Shown: piece by piece, positions 1 through 11,610 of the stretch | How the letters are laid out: each line of letters begins with the position of its first letter | Position numbering within the stretch: the first letter of the stretch is position 1 | Assembly: GCA_019914995.1 (NCBI GenBank) | Contig: CM034137.1 | Coordinates: forward strand, 7,219,155-7,283,154 | Direction: 5' to 3' | Source: Acanthochlamys bracteata | Lineage: Eukaryota; Streptophyta; Magnoliopsida; Pandanales; Velloziaceae | DNA length: 64,000 nucleotides | Notes under the pieces: generated by a model | Seen by the model: only the letters and a program-made list of their open reading frames with translations | Told to the model about the DNA's origin: nothing | Databases searched by the model: none | Translations under genes and position numbers: made by a program

Positions 1-529
1 ATGGTGGTGGTGTTATGCATTTATGTTAAAAGAAAGAAAGAGATAGAGATGGTGATGATGTATATGTTTGAATCAATGAATGTGTTTGCTTTTCAATTCT
101 TTGCAGCTAATTAAGAGGACCACAAGATGTTTTGGTTTAATGTTGGAAACTTCTGATTAGGGAAAGAATGAGAGATTTGGATATATACTTGGATTGGATT
201 ATTACCAACCTATTCTTTAAACATCAAGTTTACTTAATAATAATATTCGATTAGTAATATTATCTATATGTGAATGTTTTAAATTTGTAGTTCCTTTTTG
301 TTTATAGCTTGCTTAGTTACATATATCATATTTATAAGAGTGAAATTTAATTGATATTTATAAAATTGAGTTCAATAGAACTGAATTCTAACGATGTAAA
401 TTAGAAATAATTTCGGTGAGTTCGAGATTAACTGAAACCTATAAAGTGAATTCAAACTCAAAATCTTACTGCAAAAAGTGAAATTCATGCATTTTAAAGT
501 TGAAATGAGCCAATTCTGTTAGACTAGTA
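1..529. other. AT-rich intergenic DNA
   Basis: I see no gene here. A pyrimidine-rich stretch ending in TTTGCAG (positions 100-106) followed by CTAATTAA could be the acceptor and tiny last coding exon of a plus-strand gene lying mostly left of the window, but nothing else supports this. Confidence 0.3.
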
Positions 530-537
530 GTCCGAAC

Positions 538-1183
538 CATAGTTGTAAAATCGGGACCGGCCCATCCGGATCGACCCGAAAATTGTCGACTCAGAGCGCA
601 AACCGGTCCGAATTTATAATAAAATGGTTTATGCAATCGACCCGTTCTAATCCGTTTCGATCCGCTTCAACCCGATCGACCGGTTCGTCCGGGTCGAACC
701 GAGTTAAATTAAATTTTAAAAATTTTAAATTTGTGATATATTGATGCAAAACTAGTTATTAGTAGATTTATATTGAAATATAATATGTAGTTTATATTTT
801 ATATTTGGATATGATAATGCAAAAAAATAAGTTTGTTATATTTTATTTATAAATATTTATTATTAGTGATTTTTAAATTTTTATATTACTAATTTTGTTA
901 AATTGTAAGAAAAATAATAAAATTATTTTAAAACAAAGAATTTTTTTTGAAATTTATTATTTAAAATATTTTTTCATTTTTCTATATCTTTTTTGTTAGT
1001 TTATTTTTGTTTATACCTTCTAAAAAAAAATTTATTATTATTTTTTTTGAAATAATAAGCGTTCGTACTATTGTCAATGCTTCAGTATTTTTGACATGAC
1101 GGTTCAATCCATTGATCCGATGGATCAATCCGTGACCGGGACAGTTTTTCGGTTCAATGTTCGATTCTGATTTTACAACTATG
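538..1183. mobile_element. hAT-like non-autonomous transposon (MITE), copy A
   Basis: The element starts CATAGTTGTAAAATC and ends with the inverse, GATTTTACAACTATG. The flanking 8-mers are GTCCGAAC (530-537) and GTTCGAAC (1184-1191), a 7/8 match, as expected for the 8-bp target duplication of hAT transposons. Both subterminal regions carry GC-rich CCGGAT, TCGACCCG and GGTTCGA motifs, while the interior is very AT-rich and has no coding capacity. Related copies lie at 53823, 57548, 58617 and 59149. The hAT assignment rests on duplication length and terminal repeats, since no transposase is present. Confidence 0.75.
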
Positions 1184-1191
1184 GTTCGAAC

Positions 1192-2699
1192 TAAGGCACA
1201 TTGACCTCGGACAGGTGATTAAAAAATAAATTTTTTTAAAATAATAAAACTAAATAATAATAATATTATAAATTTTTTATATTTTTTAAAATTTTAAATA
1301 AATTTTATAAAATATTATAAAAAATTTATTTAAAATTTAAAATTAAAAAATTGAAATTAAGAAAAAATGAAAACCAAACGCCCCCAGTAACCATGACCCA
1401 CAAAGAATATTGATCTGATAAGATGCGAAAGAGAATGAGATGCATAGTTCGTGTTTTTTTAGGCTATAACTTCAATTTTTTTAATCAAAATTTTGCTTTT
1501 TAAAAAATTCTACTTCTAACAATGAAATTTTAAAACTAAAATTTTACTTTTAAATTTATTTTAATAAAAAAGTACATATAAAAACTAAATTTGATTTTAA
1601 ATTTTACCTTTTAATTAACTCACTTTTATAATTAAAGCAAAGTAAACATGTCCTTTGCGTTACTAGGAGCACAATCACACATGAGGAGAACTTAATATCA
1701 GGTCACTTTGCGCAATTGAATCATATTAAACAGTTTGCATAAATGGTATATGTAAGTCATCTCTTAAGTGTACATCAGTATATATAAGTACAGTTTGATG
1801 ATACAAAGTATCAAATATGATTTTCATCATTAGATATAAAAAATTATGAGTTAAAAATATACTGACAAAAATTTTAATTTAATTGAATAATGAATCAATC
1901 TTTATCCTACTTATTAATCACTTTATGAATCAACCTTCTGTCATCTTGATCATGAAGTTCGATAAAGATCGGCTCGTTCATTGAGCTAAAATTTTATCAC
2001 CATATTTTCAAATCATAATTTTTAATATTCAACAATAGAATTTGTATTTATAACTTTATATTGCCGAAATTGTACCGTTGTATACTTAAAGAAATTAGAT
2101 ATATATATATATCCTCACCCATATATAAATTCAGGTCTGATAGATATACTTTCATCAGCCATGCACCTCAAAAGATGAAAAAGTTACTCAAACTTCTATT
2201 AATGGTCAACATATATAAAGAAAGAAAGTATGAGTAGAGCAGGTTTCTAGGTTTCTTTAGTGGAGCTTAAAGCCTTAGTTCCTCTTTAATCTTTATACAT
2301 GTAGATAGACTGCAACCTGTCAAATCTATCCTACGTTGGCCATTACCAAAATATTAGATTGGATAAGAACAGAATTTGATGATACATACATTTTGATGAT
2401 GGCTGACTCATGCATTAGATTAAGGAATAATTCTTGCTATATATGGTTTAATTGTTGAGGTCTTAACATTTTTGTTTTACTATAACATGTACTGAGTTGA
2501 GATAAAATTGGTAGAAATGCTACCTCTTGGAATCTACCATAAATCGCCTAAATGTTTAATTTGCTTTGAAGTATTCTATAGAGAACAACAAATTAAATAA
2601 AAGCTTTGTCATGCTGCAACACGAACTCTGATCTGTATTGAACTAATTCAAACTTAAATAAGATCCAAAATGAATACTATATCTCTCAACTTGAGACTC
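1192..2699. other. AT-rich intergenic DNA
   Basis: No gene is visible. The stretch 1200-1385 is almost pure A/T and ends in AACCAAACGCCCC, which resembles one end of the short AT-rich inverted-repeat elements common in this window. A short TA run lies near 2100. Confidence 0.4.
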
Positions 2700-3135
2700 A
2701 CATGCAAAGCCGGTCTATCAGATTCAGGTGAAATTGTCTAATGGCCGGAATTAGATCGACCAGTGATAGAGGACCAAACGAAAATGAAGCAGATAGCGGC
2801 AACGATGGAAACAATAGCAGTAGATTATGTGAACCCGAGGAAATCAGTGGAAGAAGGAGCTCCTCTTCACGTGATGCCACGCTTGGGCCCCCTCGCCGGA
2901 GCAGACAAGTAGCACCGATCTACAGGACCTGTCTTGTAGGTCCTGACATGATCATTAAGACAGCAGGCATCCAACTATAAGTGGCACTCGGGTGCAGAAC
3001 TATAATCACTATTCAAATATGACCTTGTCGCCTTTGCTCGGCGCCAAAATCACCCGTGTCACCATTTGAATGGTGACCGGATGCAAAATATAGACCCGGG
3101 TATTCTGCCCCTGTCTGCATTTGCTAGGTAGATAA
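2700..3135. other. Higher-GC island with two hairpins, unassigned
   Basis: This island is much richer in G and C than its surroundings. An uninterrupted plus-strand reading frame covers 2741-2980 (79 codons) but matches no family I know. Two perfect inverted repeats occur. CAGGACCT (2923-2930) pairs with AGGTCCTG (2938-2945) across a 7-nt loop. GTCACCATT (3058-3066) pairs with AATGGTGAC (3069-3077). It may be a remnant of a mobile element or a non-coding transcript. Confidence 0.3.
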
Positions 3136-5016
3136 GTGCAAATAGAATGTCTGGAATTCCTTAAGAGCTAGAATTCAAGTAGAACTTTAATTGCTTGTTG
3201 GAACTTGGAATACATTATAAATTATGTGCAGGAACCGTAGTGAAAAGAATCTTTGACAAATTAATAAAAATAGTTATTTAGAACGTCTTTTAAATGCCCG
3301 TAATTTTATTTTTTTTGTAAAATTTGAGTTTCGAATAGTTCATATATTTCAACTACATAAAAAACTCAGAACTCCATTTTCATAAACAGAACTCCAGTTC
3401 TAAATTTTTTATTTAAAACTAAAAGTATTTTAAAATAAATTTTATGTTTTTCTTTGAAAAAATAATAGAAATGTTTGTGACCTATATAAAATGATAACAT
3501 AGGTTATACAAAAGTTCATATATTTTGTAAAAGAGTAAAGATTAAAAAAAAAAAAGACATGTATATTTAATATTTCAAATGACTGACGTTTTAATATGAT
3601 AAAAAACAAATTTCGAGAAGGTAATGATTGTGTTAATTATTTTATGAGTGGTTTTTTCTCATCTTCATTCTTTGCTTTGCTAAATTACCCAGTGATCCCT
3701 TGTTGTTATGTAATTCATCTCTTATAGTTAAGGTATGTTTGAGAGTGTTTCTATAATAAAATTTCAAATTATTTTATATTTATTAAAATATGAGTATTAT
3801 ATATATATATATAATTAACTTATTATTAACTAATTTAAATAAGCTTTTTTGAAATTAAAAAAAATCTAGTTTAATTACTCTTTTTTTTTATGGATTCATT
3901 GTGGCATGCTTTCTTGCTGGAATTTCCAAATAATAACAAAATGTTGGTTGGTAGGATTCATTCAGTAGTACCACGGAGTGCGACTTCGAGAAACCATCAC
4001 TACTTTCATGCACATTTATTATTATATATCCACGAAATTAATGGTAAGGTTAGGAATGAATTCATCAACACACGAAAGTCCAAGCGAGACAGAAGCCACG
4101 TATTATCACAAAAAAAAATTGATCAATTTTTAAAAAATTAGCATTTTTTAATTATACGTATGTATTTATTTCTGCACTCAGTTACTATAAAACTATTAAA
4201 AAATATGAATTTTTAAGTTACAAAATTATAATTTATTTGATCTAATTTACTAAATTATTGATCTATTTTTAAATTAATTAGGTTTTTTATTTGAACATTA
4301 TTTCAGACTTTTTTCTTATTAATTCGATTCTAAATACTTTTAAAAAATTTTATTTTATAAATATTTTCAAATGCTGCTTAAATAGAGCAGTGTATATTAT
4401 ATATCTGCTCCATATATATTTGCTATATAAAAATGAGTTAGGTCCTGATAAAAGCTTTATCTTGGCTTTACTTATACACAAATATGTAACAAACAAAACA
4501 AAACAAAACAATCAAAATAACTTTGTTCGTGTCTCGAGAGGGTAGCTGAAGACGGTTGAAGTTGGTTGGAAGTGTTCCCAGCAAGTTCTACACATACTCA
4601 TTTCACAAAGGACTTAAACCCTGAAGCTGCCATAAACCTTCAACTTTTATTACCAAATGACCACTCGTCACAAAACTCTTCAAGCCTTCTTCAGTGGCGA
4701 CTTTGTAGATAATGTATTTATCAAGGGTTAACAATAGATACCTCATCTCTTTTCTTCATAAAATTGCATTTTACCTTTTTCTAAAGGTTAGATAAGATTT
4801 TTTGGGTTCTATTACAAATTTTCTAGAAGATTTTCAGTTCATGTTAGTAAAGACAAACTACTACTGCCTCTTATATCTACTCAAACCCTTCTTCCTCCAC
4901 TGAAACTTTTAACTCACTGCTACCACTACTGATTCAATAACATCAAAAATTAAGATCCATATGATTGTTAGTCTTTAATCAGTGATACTCGATCATTAGC
5001 TTGCTAGCTCTTTGCA
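3136..5016. other. AT-rich spacer and NAC upstream region
   Basis: The left part is AT-rich. About 3270-3480 resembles the GTGCGTTT-type inverted-repeat elements seen elsewhere. From about 4540 base composition becomes more even, which probably marks the promoter and 5'UTR of the NAC gene. A weak TATA-like TTATATCTA lies near 4871. A short open frame at 3890-4141 has no recognisable product. Confidence 0.35.
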
Positions 5017-6171
5017 ATGGAGGAAACCCTTCCTCCTGGATTTAGGTTTCACCCTACTGATGAAGAGCTTATCACTTATTACCTCGCGCATAAGGTTTCC
5101 GACATTGGATTCATTGCAAAGGCTATTACTGATGTTGATCTCAACAAATGCGAACCCTGGGATCTCCCAGGTGCATACATACCTTTCTTTCTTTGATTGA
5201 AAGGATTTGAATATTTGTATGGATGTGATTACTTAAGCGGCATTGGTTTTTGTAGGTAAGGCAAGTATGGGGGAGAAAGAGTGGTATTTCTTCAGCTTGA
5301 AAGATCGAAAATACCCGACAGGTTTGCGAACTAACAGAGCGACTGACGCCGGATACTGGAAGACGACCGGGAAGGACAAGGAGATCTTTCATTCCGGCGT
5401 TTTGGTTGGGATGAAGAAGACGTTAGTGTTTTACAAGGGAAGAGCTCCTAGAGGAGAGAAGACCAATTGGGTTATGCACGAGTATAGGCACCATTCCAAG
5501 TTCCCTTACAAGCCTTCAAAGGTACGTAATATGCATGTAAAATTGAAGAAAACTTGGAATTAGTTTGTTTTTAATGATATATTTGTGAGAAATTTTGGAC
5601 GTTACTTTGTTTTCGGTAGGAGGAATGGGTTGTGTGTAGGGTTTTCAGGAAGACATCCCAATTGAAGAAACCACAACCTTCATCACCATCACTTCCTTCA
5701 ATGGACTCCCCATGTAACACCACATCACTGGGAGAGCTCGGGGAGATCGACGCGTCAATCCTCAACAATTTTATCAACCCTTCACTCAACGGCGTGCACA
5801 TCAACGGCGTCGACAGCGGTATTGGAGCCGGTAACAAGATCGACATGAACATGTACATGAACTGGGTCTCGAACAGATCAACACAAGCACAAAACTTGAA
5901 CAATGCTACGGGAGTAGTGCTTCCTTGGACTTCAAACTTGTTCAGTACTAACTTTGCACATAGCCAGTCAATACTGAAGGGTATTCCATTCAACAATTAC
6001 CAGACACAAGCAACAAACATAGCGAGTTTGAATTCCTTTGCAGCACAAGTTGATCATACAATGCTGGGAGCTGATTCAAAACATTGCGTACCGAGCTCAT
6101 CGTCAAGAGCTGCAGATTCCGCAGCACAACAGCAGAACTTCAATCAAGAATCCATCTGGAGAGGCTACTGA
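5017..6171 (+). CDS. NAC-domain transcription factor, NAC058/CUC-like
   Basis: A DNA-binding transcription factor acting in the nucleus. Three coding exons, 5017-5170, 5256-5521 and 5620-6171, with GT-AG introns of 85 and 98 nt, give 323 residues. The N-terminal 150 residues form a complete NAC domain: subdomain A with [20 protein letters not shown] with [14 protein letters not shown] and [12 protein letters not shown] with [15 protein letters not shown] and WVMHEYR, and E with EEWVVCRVF. Intron positions are those usual for NAC genes. The C-terminal half is Ser/Asn/Gln-rich, as in NAC activation domains, and ends [24 protein letters not shown] and EEWVVCRVF are closest to my memory of Arabidopsis NAC058, a CUC-related factor. 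I see no miR164 target site in exon 3, which argues against the CUC1/2-ORE1 branch. The start is the first ATG and lies directly before the NAC domain. Confidence 0.93.
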
Positions 6172-9100
6172 AGGAGTTATATGTATGTAAGAAAACAGTC
6201 TGACTAGTGAATGTTATGTTGCATAAGAAGGGAGAGGTGAAATGGGATTAAACCCAATGCCTCTTTTGATATATACTACTGCAGTGTCAGCTAAAAACCT
6301 GCAATTACATGTTTAATATATTGTAGCTTCTGCAAGATTCAAAGAAGCATAGTACCCAAGTCAACCTCGCCAATTGAGATCAAAATCAAGAATAAACAAA
6401 TTAATTTAAGAGTAGACAACTAAACAAGCACCGATTCTAAAGTTGATGGATGGGAAAAAGAGCAACTAAGGCGATAACCAGCACAAGTTCTCAGCTTTAC
6501 TTCTCCTGCTCGTTCCATGGCTATAGTCCCACCTTTCCCGAGTAGGCACAAACCCTACTTGAAAAATCAGAAGCTTTAGAGTGACAGCACCGAATGGCGG
6601 CGGCGTAGAGCAGTTCTGATGGAAATAAAAAAAAAAAAAAAAGGAGAGAGACCTTGCTTTTATTAAACTTGTCATTTCGTTTACATCAACCTTACGAAGT
6701 TTTTTACTTATGCTAAAAAAAGCTTTTAAATATTAAAGATATCTAAATGTTTTGGAGATATATAATATAATTGCACTTAAATTCAACAAAGAGATATGCA
6801 ATATGAAATTATTATATATATATTCAATTGAATATAGCTCAAAATAAAGAAATGAATGTTTACGTTCCAAACTACAGACGGAGTATTTTCTCAATCTAAT
6901 TAGCAAGAGATGCATAAATTAACTGACTCACTGATATATGAAATTTTCTCAAACTAAACTATATGAAATTTCTCAACATTCTCAATCCAAGCAGAAATGC
7001 TGAGATAAATGTTTTGGACTGGAAGCAAAAGTTCTTACTCGGTGAAAGGGCATTAGGAGGAGGAAATAAGCTTGATCTACTTCTACAAGTAAATATAAAA
7101 ATTATCCTAAAGTGATACATTTACATAAAAAACTTGTTGGCCTTTTGAATTAGGATAGATCCAGAATAGTAGTCACAGAGTCAGAGATGGTATCTAACTG
7201 AAAATAAATTTGATTCGAATTAGTAACGAATGAACTAAAAGTCGTGATCAAATAAAAATAGACTAACTAATTAGTATATGATCCAACAATTCATTTTGAA
7301 CAGAGTCAACAAGTTCTATTTTGCTTGGCTCGATGACTCGTGCCTCTTAGAGCTCATTTGGCAGTGAGTCTGTAAAGCATTTATTATAATTATTCATTTA
7401 TATTTTATAATAACTTTTTTTATAATATTTTATATAATTTATTAAAAATATAAAAATTATATATTCTAAGATTTTATTATAATTTTTTAGACAAAAACTC
7501 AAATTATTTTCTAAATGTCTCCAAAATATTTTTTATTTAATAAAATTATTTTATAAACACTGTTTCTTTTAATAATTAAACATTAGTTAAATGCTACAAA
7601 AACATATGTTTATATATATTGAGATCCAATTATTTAGATATAAAGATCCAATTCCACAAAAACTACTTCTAAATCATCTGTAGATAAGCCTTTAGCCAGC
7701 TAGCTGTATGTGTTGATCTTTCTGTTAAAGGCATTAGCTCTATAGTCATTGATAACTTGGGGTTGTTTTAGGTTTAATTAAAAACCCTGGGGCGCACTTT
7801 GAGTTAAAATTGACCCACAACCAAAAAACCATCTCTCCTGATAACAGCCCACAGATTTTGATGCTTTAAAGTTTCCTTCCATTCCCAATAATCACGCTGC
7901 ATGACTGAGTGCGTATTTTAAACGCCGCTAATTTTATTTTTTTACCAAATTTTAAATTTTAAATAATTTATATATTTTAATTATATAAAAGATTCAAAAT
8001 TTTATTTTTATATTTTTTAATATAATTATATTTTTTAATTTTTAATATATTTTTAAAAACTATTAAAATATAAATATTAAATTATATTTCTATTTATTTT
8101 TATAAAATTTTATTTTTTATTTTTATTATTACGAAATTCAGTGATGCGATATTTGAAACATGCCATGAGACTACGTTCGGTTATAATTTTATAATTTTTA
8201 TTTTTTAATATATATTTTATAATTTAGAAAATTTATTTAAAAATTCAGAAAGTATAAAAAATATTATATAGTGAAACTTTTTTTATTATATATTTTTATT
8301 TTTTAAAATAAAAATAGAGCTTATTTAAAAAATAAAAATATTTTTTATTTAAAAAAAAATTTATTTAAAAATACTTTCAAACTCTTTCTCAGATAAATAA
8401 CAAAATTATTTATCATATTTATTATTTTAATTTTTTAAATATATTTTTATATTATAAAATTTTATTATTAATTATTTTAATTTTTTTAATGTAAAACCTA
8501 TTTCTAAAAGAAATATTTTTATTTAAGAAATTCTTTTTCAAAATTGATTCAGAAAACTACCCACGTCTCGGAAAACTGGTTTAATTTCTTATTTCATGGT
8601 CTTTTCCCACGTCCCGGAAAACTGGAGAAGAAGAAGAAATTTTCTTGTCTTTTTCTTTCTTTTTTTGGAGATTACCGGAGTGTGGCGGAGGAAGCTGGTT
8701 TCGTGTAAATTGCGGCGGTTAGAGTCTGCAAACTTACGCGTCTCCCGTGCATGCATTCCACGTGTGCAGGATTAGAATCAACATATTTCAGCTTTTTTCC
8801 AGAAATTAAGATAAAATTTTAGCTATTTTCCATACAAGATATGCTTATAAAATAAGGGTTCTTCAGAAATTACTGAAATCTTTTACCAAATTGTATTTAT
8901 GTTAATATTACCAAAATAATGGTGGAGTAGTTTGTGTAGAAGTTTTTTCTCAATCAGCTAGCTACCAAAAATGAGCTTAAAAAAGAAAATAATGAGTTTA
9001 AAAATAAGTGAACGCGTCGCCCTATGTGGTCTCTACTCATTTGCCTGATGACTTCGGGTCGTTCAGATTGCTTCGAATAAAAAAATTTTAAAACTTATTT

Positions 9101-9805
9101 TAGAGTTTTATAAAATAAGTTTATTTTAGTTAATAAAATATAATTATAATATTTTTAAATTAAAATAATTAAATAATATAAAAAGTGTTTAAAAAATAAA
9201 CGTACGTAAGCTTTTAAAAAAAACTGAGAAATAAAATCTTTTAAAAGATAAATTTAAAAGTCAAATTCAGTTTTATATTTTAATTACTTTTGTAAGTAAG
9301 TTAAAAATAAATCTTTATTTTTTAAAATTAGTTGAAAGTGAAATATATAATTTTGAAATATAATTTTAAATTTAAAATAATACGACTCTTTCAAAATTTT
9401 ATTTTAAAAAAATAAATTAAAATTATGAGTATTTAAAACACTCTGAACGGCACCGATCAAGTGAACCAATTCCATTGCCGTGGACAACTTAAAAAAAATT
9501 TAATTCGAAAGCTCGCAGAAAATTAACTCAACTTGGCTTTAGTTTGTATTTTCCAAAATTCAGCCCAGGTGGGAAGTACCAAGTGCAAGTTGATTCTTAT
9601 TAATTTGCGTAAGAACAGTTTGTTGTTGTTTTATCTTTTTTCCGCATTGGAACGTGGTGAACTAACAACTTGTTTACAACAACAATTGGCCGCTTCCCTA
9701 AATAATAATTAAGTGCTTGCTTATTCAAAAACCAGCTTTCCAAATTCCCTGGATTCTTTACAAAACCACCGGCGTCCCACAAACCCACGTTCCCATTTCC
9801 CACTC
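6172..9805. other. AT-rich intergenic DNA between NAC and LBD genes
   Basis: There is no recognisable gene. The NAC 3'UTR probably covers the first few hundred bases. A 17-nt A run lies at about 6619-6636. A more complex segment at 6440-6620 has a minus-strand frame without a recognised product. About 7907-8164 looks like a GTGCGTATTTTAAA-type inverted-repeat element, and 8170-8540 and 9060-9440 are similar AT-rich material. The last few hundred bases are the likely promoter of the LBD gene. Confidence 0.4.
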
Positions 9806-9812
9806 TATATAA
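9806..9812 (+). promoter_or_regulatory. TATA box of first LBD gene
   Basis: TATATAA lies 93 bp before the LBD start codon, in a locally GC-richer promoter context. A start site about 30 bp downstream would give a 5'UTR of roughly 65 nt. Confidence 0.6.
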
Positions 9813-9904
9813 CTTGACTCCCTTCTTCAATTCAGAGAAGTGTGTTTTACTTTTCTTTTGTTTTATTTGTTAAAGTGTTAGAAAATCAGTTCAATTCATT
9901 TGCG

Positions 9905-10738
9905 ATGAGATTGAGTTGCAATGGTTGTAGAGTTCTCCGGAAAGGTTGTAGTGATGACTGCACAATCCGGCCATGTCTTCAGTGGATAAAGAATCCTGAA
10001 TCACAAGCGAATGCTACTTTCTTCCTCGCCAAGTTCTACGGCCGCGCCGGACTTTTAAATCTCATCAACTCCGGCCCTGACAATCTCCGACCTGGTCAGT
10101 TAATTAATTGCCCTTTTCTTCGCTTACACTCAACAAACCAATCGATCCAAAAATTTAAGCTGACAACGAAAGATTTTCTCACTGCAGCTATATTCCGATC
10201 GCTGCTTTACGAAGCATGCGGAAGGCTAGTGAACCCAGTCTATGGATCAGTGGGGTTGCTGTGGACAAGGAACTGGCAACTTTGTCAAGGAGCTGTTGAA
10301 TCGGTACTGAAAGGCGAGCAAGTAGTTCAAACGCAAACGGATTTTCACTCACCTTTCGCAGACGCTAGCTCGTTCGATATCCGTCATATAGCGAAGAAAA
10401 CAAGCTCTTCATCGCCGGTGCTTCACAAAATAAATAAGAAATCAAATAGGTTCAAGCGATCTTCTTCTTCTGCGGCAGCGTCGAAGAAGAAGGTGGCAGC
10501 GCTATTGCCGGAGGAGAGTTTGGGTTCCGGTGAAACGGGTGAAGAAGGTTCACATGTAAGTCAAGGAGAGCCGGAGGAAGAGAGCTGCACTTTGGAGTTG
10601 GAGCTCACACTTGGATTTGAACCGATTCTACAAGTGAATCGAACCGGCCGGTTTGAGAGTGGTAAAGATAGAGATGGGTTAGGTTTTGATGCTAATGATA
10701 CTTGTAAATTGGGGCTTGCTCTGAAAGCTGAAGCTTAA
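9905..10738 (+). CDS. Class II LOB-domain (LBD40/41/42-type) transcription factor
   Basis: A plant-specific nuclear DNA-binding protein of 246 residues from exons 9905-10094 and 10188-10738. The AS2/LOB domain opens at residue 4 with the zinc-coordinating block C5-x2-C8-x6-C15-x3-C19 ([12 protein letters not shown]), followed by the GAS block [14 protein letters not shown] to SLLYEACGR. The long class I leucine zipper is absent, placing it in class II. The sequences [10 protein letters not shown] and DIRHIAK are typical of the LBD40/41/42 clade. The C terminus has LELELTLGF, an LxLxL (EAR) motif associated with repression. The intron falls at the conserved place after LRP, in phase 1. Unusually it is 93 nt, a multiple of three, and has no stop, so unspliced RNA stays open and would insert 31 residues inside the domain. 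The ATG was chosen because MRLSCNGC is the invariant family start. Confidence 0.93.
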   Translation: MRLSCNGCRVLRKGCSDDCTIRPCLQWIKNPESQANATFFLAKFYGRAGLLNLINSGPDNLRPGQLINCPFLRLHSTNQSIQKFKLTTKDFLTAAIFRSLLYEACGRLVNPVYGSVGLLWTRNWQLCQGAVESVLKGEQVVQTQTDFHSPFADASSFDIRHIAKKTSSSSPVLHKINKKSNRFKRSSSSAAASKKKVAALLPEESLGSGETGEEGSHVSQGEPEEESCTLELELTLGFEPILQVNRTGRFESGKDRDGLGFDANDTCKLGLALKAEA

Positions 10739-11165
10739 TTTTAAGTTGTTTATAGCTTCTTTTTTTTGTGTTTCTCTTTTGGAGAAAAGAGAGTTTTCAG
10801 TTTTGTCTTTTTGGTGAAGGTTGAAAGATGTAAATTAAGGTAGTAATGGTTTAACAGTAATGATTTTGAAGGTTAAATTTTCTTAATATATAAGTTAATT
10901 AAGCACTTTCTTGAAATATGTAAGTTAATTTTTTATATTTACAAATATTATCTATTATTCTAATTTAATTTAATTCTATACTTTCAAATATAATTAGAAC
11001 CCACGCACCGCTGACTCATTCCTCTTCAATACTTACGACTACACCGCTGACTCATTGCTGGTACTTCTCTTCCGTGACCGTTTGCATAGAGCCCACGCAC
11101 GCGCAAACTCTGTGAAGGTACGTTATTGCCTTCATCGACTGCTGCATTTGCTGCTGCGGAAGAGG
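10739..11165. other. Spacer between LBD gene and inverted LBD pseudogene
   Basis: This holds the probable 3'UTR of the plus-strand LBD gene and then the region downstream of the minus-strand pseudogene. The stretch 11000-11160 is GC-richer and repeats ACCGCTGACTCATT (11008 and 11043 regions). No gene is recognised. Confidence 0.4.
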
Positions 11166-11610
11166 TTAATTGTTGATTTGTCTATGTAGGTGCCGAATGT
11201 CACGAGAACTAATCAGATTATTTGAAGAAGAGATGATAGAATCTGGCGGTGTAGCGGATATCAGTTGTCCGCGAAGAACTGCGTCGACTGCAGCTTGGCA
11301 AATAAGGTGCCAGTTGCCTGATTACAGAAGACCAACTGATCCATACGCTGGGTTCACAATCCTATACCACATGCTTCATACAAGAACGACCGACATATCG
11401 CTGCAAATTAATCACTCCCTTTCTTTCATTAATCTTGAAAGAATTTTTATACCGGAGAAGATGATGATGCATGAGAATGTTCTTGTGTTAATTAGATGAC
11501 TGACCTGGACGGAGACGATCGGGGACGGCGTTGATGAGATTGAGAGACCAGCACGCGCGGCATGTCCTGATATTGCAGTCTTCAGTACAATTTTAACAAC
11601 TCAACTTCAT
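11166..11610 (-). pseudogene. Decayed LBD (class II LOB-domain) gene, inverted copy
   Basis: Reading the minus strand, ATG AAG TTG AGT TGT (from 11610) matches the MRLSC start of the two complete LBD genes. Next comes GAAGACTGCAATATC (EDCNI) and, after a gap, LNLINAVPDRLRP and a phase-1 donor at 11505/11504. After an AG at 11402-11401, the second exon reads [37 protein letters not shown] and SRDIRHLHR, ending at TAA (11168-11166). The first exon is 106 nt against 190 nt in the intact genes and lacks most of the zinc block and the [10 protein letters not shown] segment. The second exon has a 2-nt insertion after EACG, a TAA where the family has Trp, and an extra codon before CQAA. It is non-functional and lies opposite in orientation to both intact LBD genes. 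Confidence 0.88.

Noticed and set aside
3890-4141. An 83-codon plus-strand frame left of the NAC gene
   Set aside because: No recognisable product and it ends in AT-rich filler.
5620-6171. Possible miR164 target site in the NAC gene
   Set aside because: The third exon has no stretch resembling the conserved miR164 site of CUC1/2 and ORE1 genes.
11170-11499. A 109-codon plus-strand open frame
   Set aside because: It is the complement of the LBD pseudogene, which explains its complexity. The plus-strand product resembles nothing.
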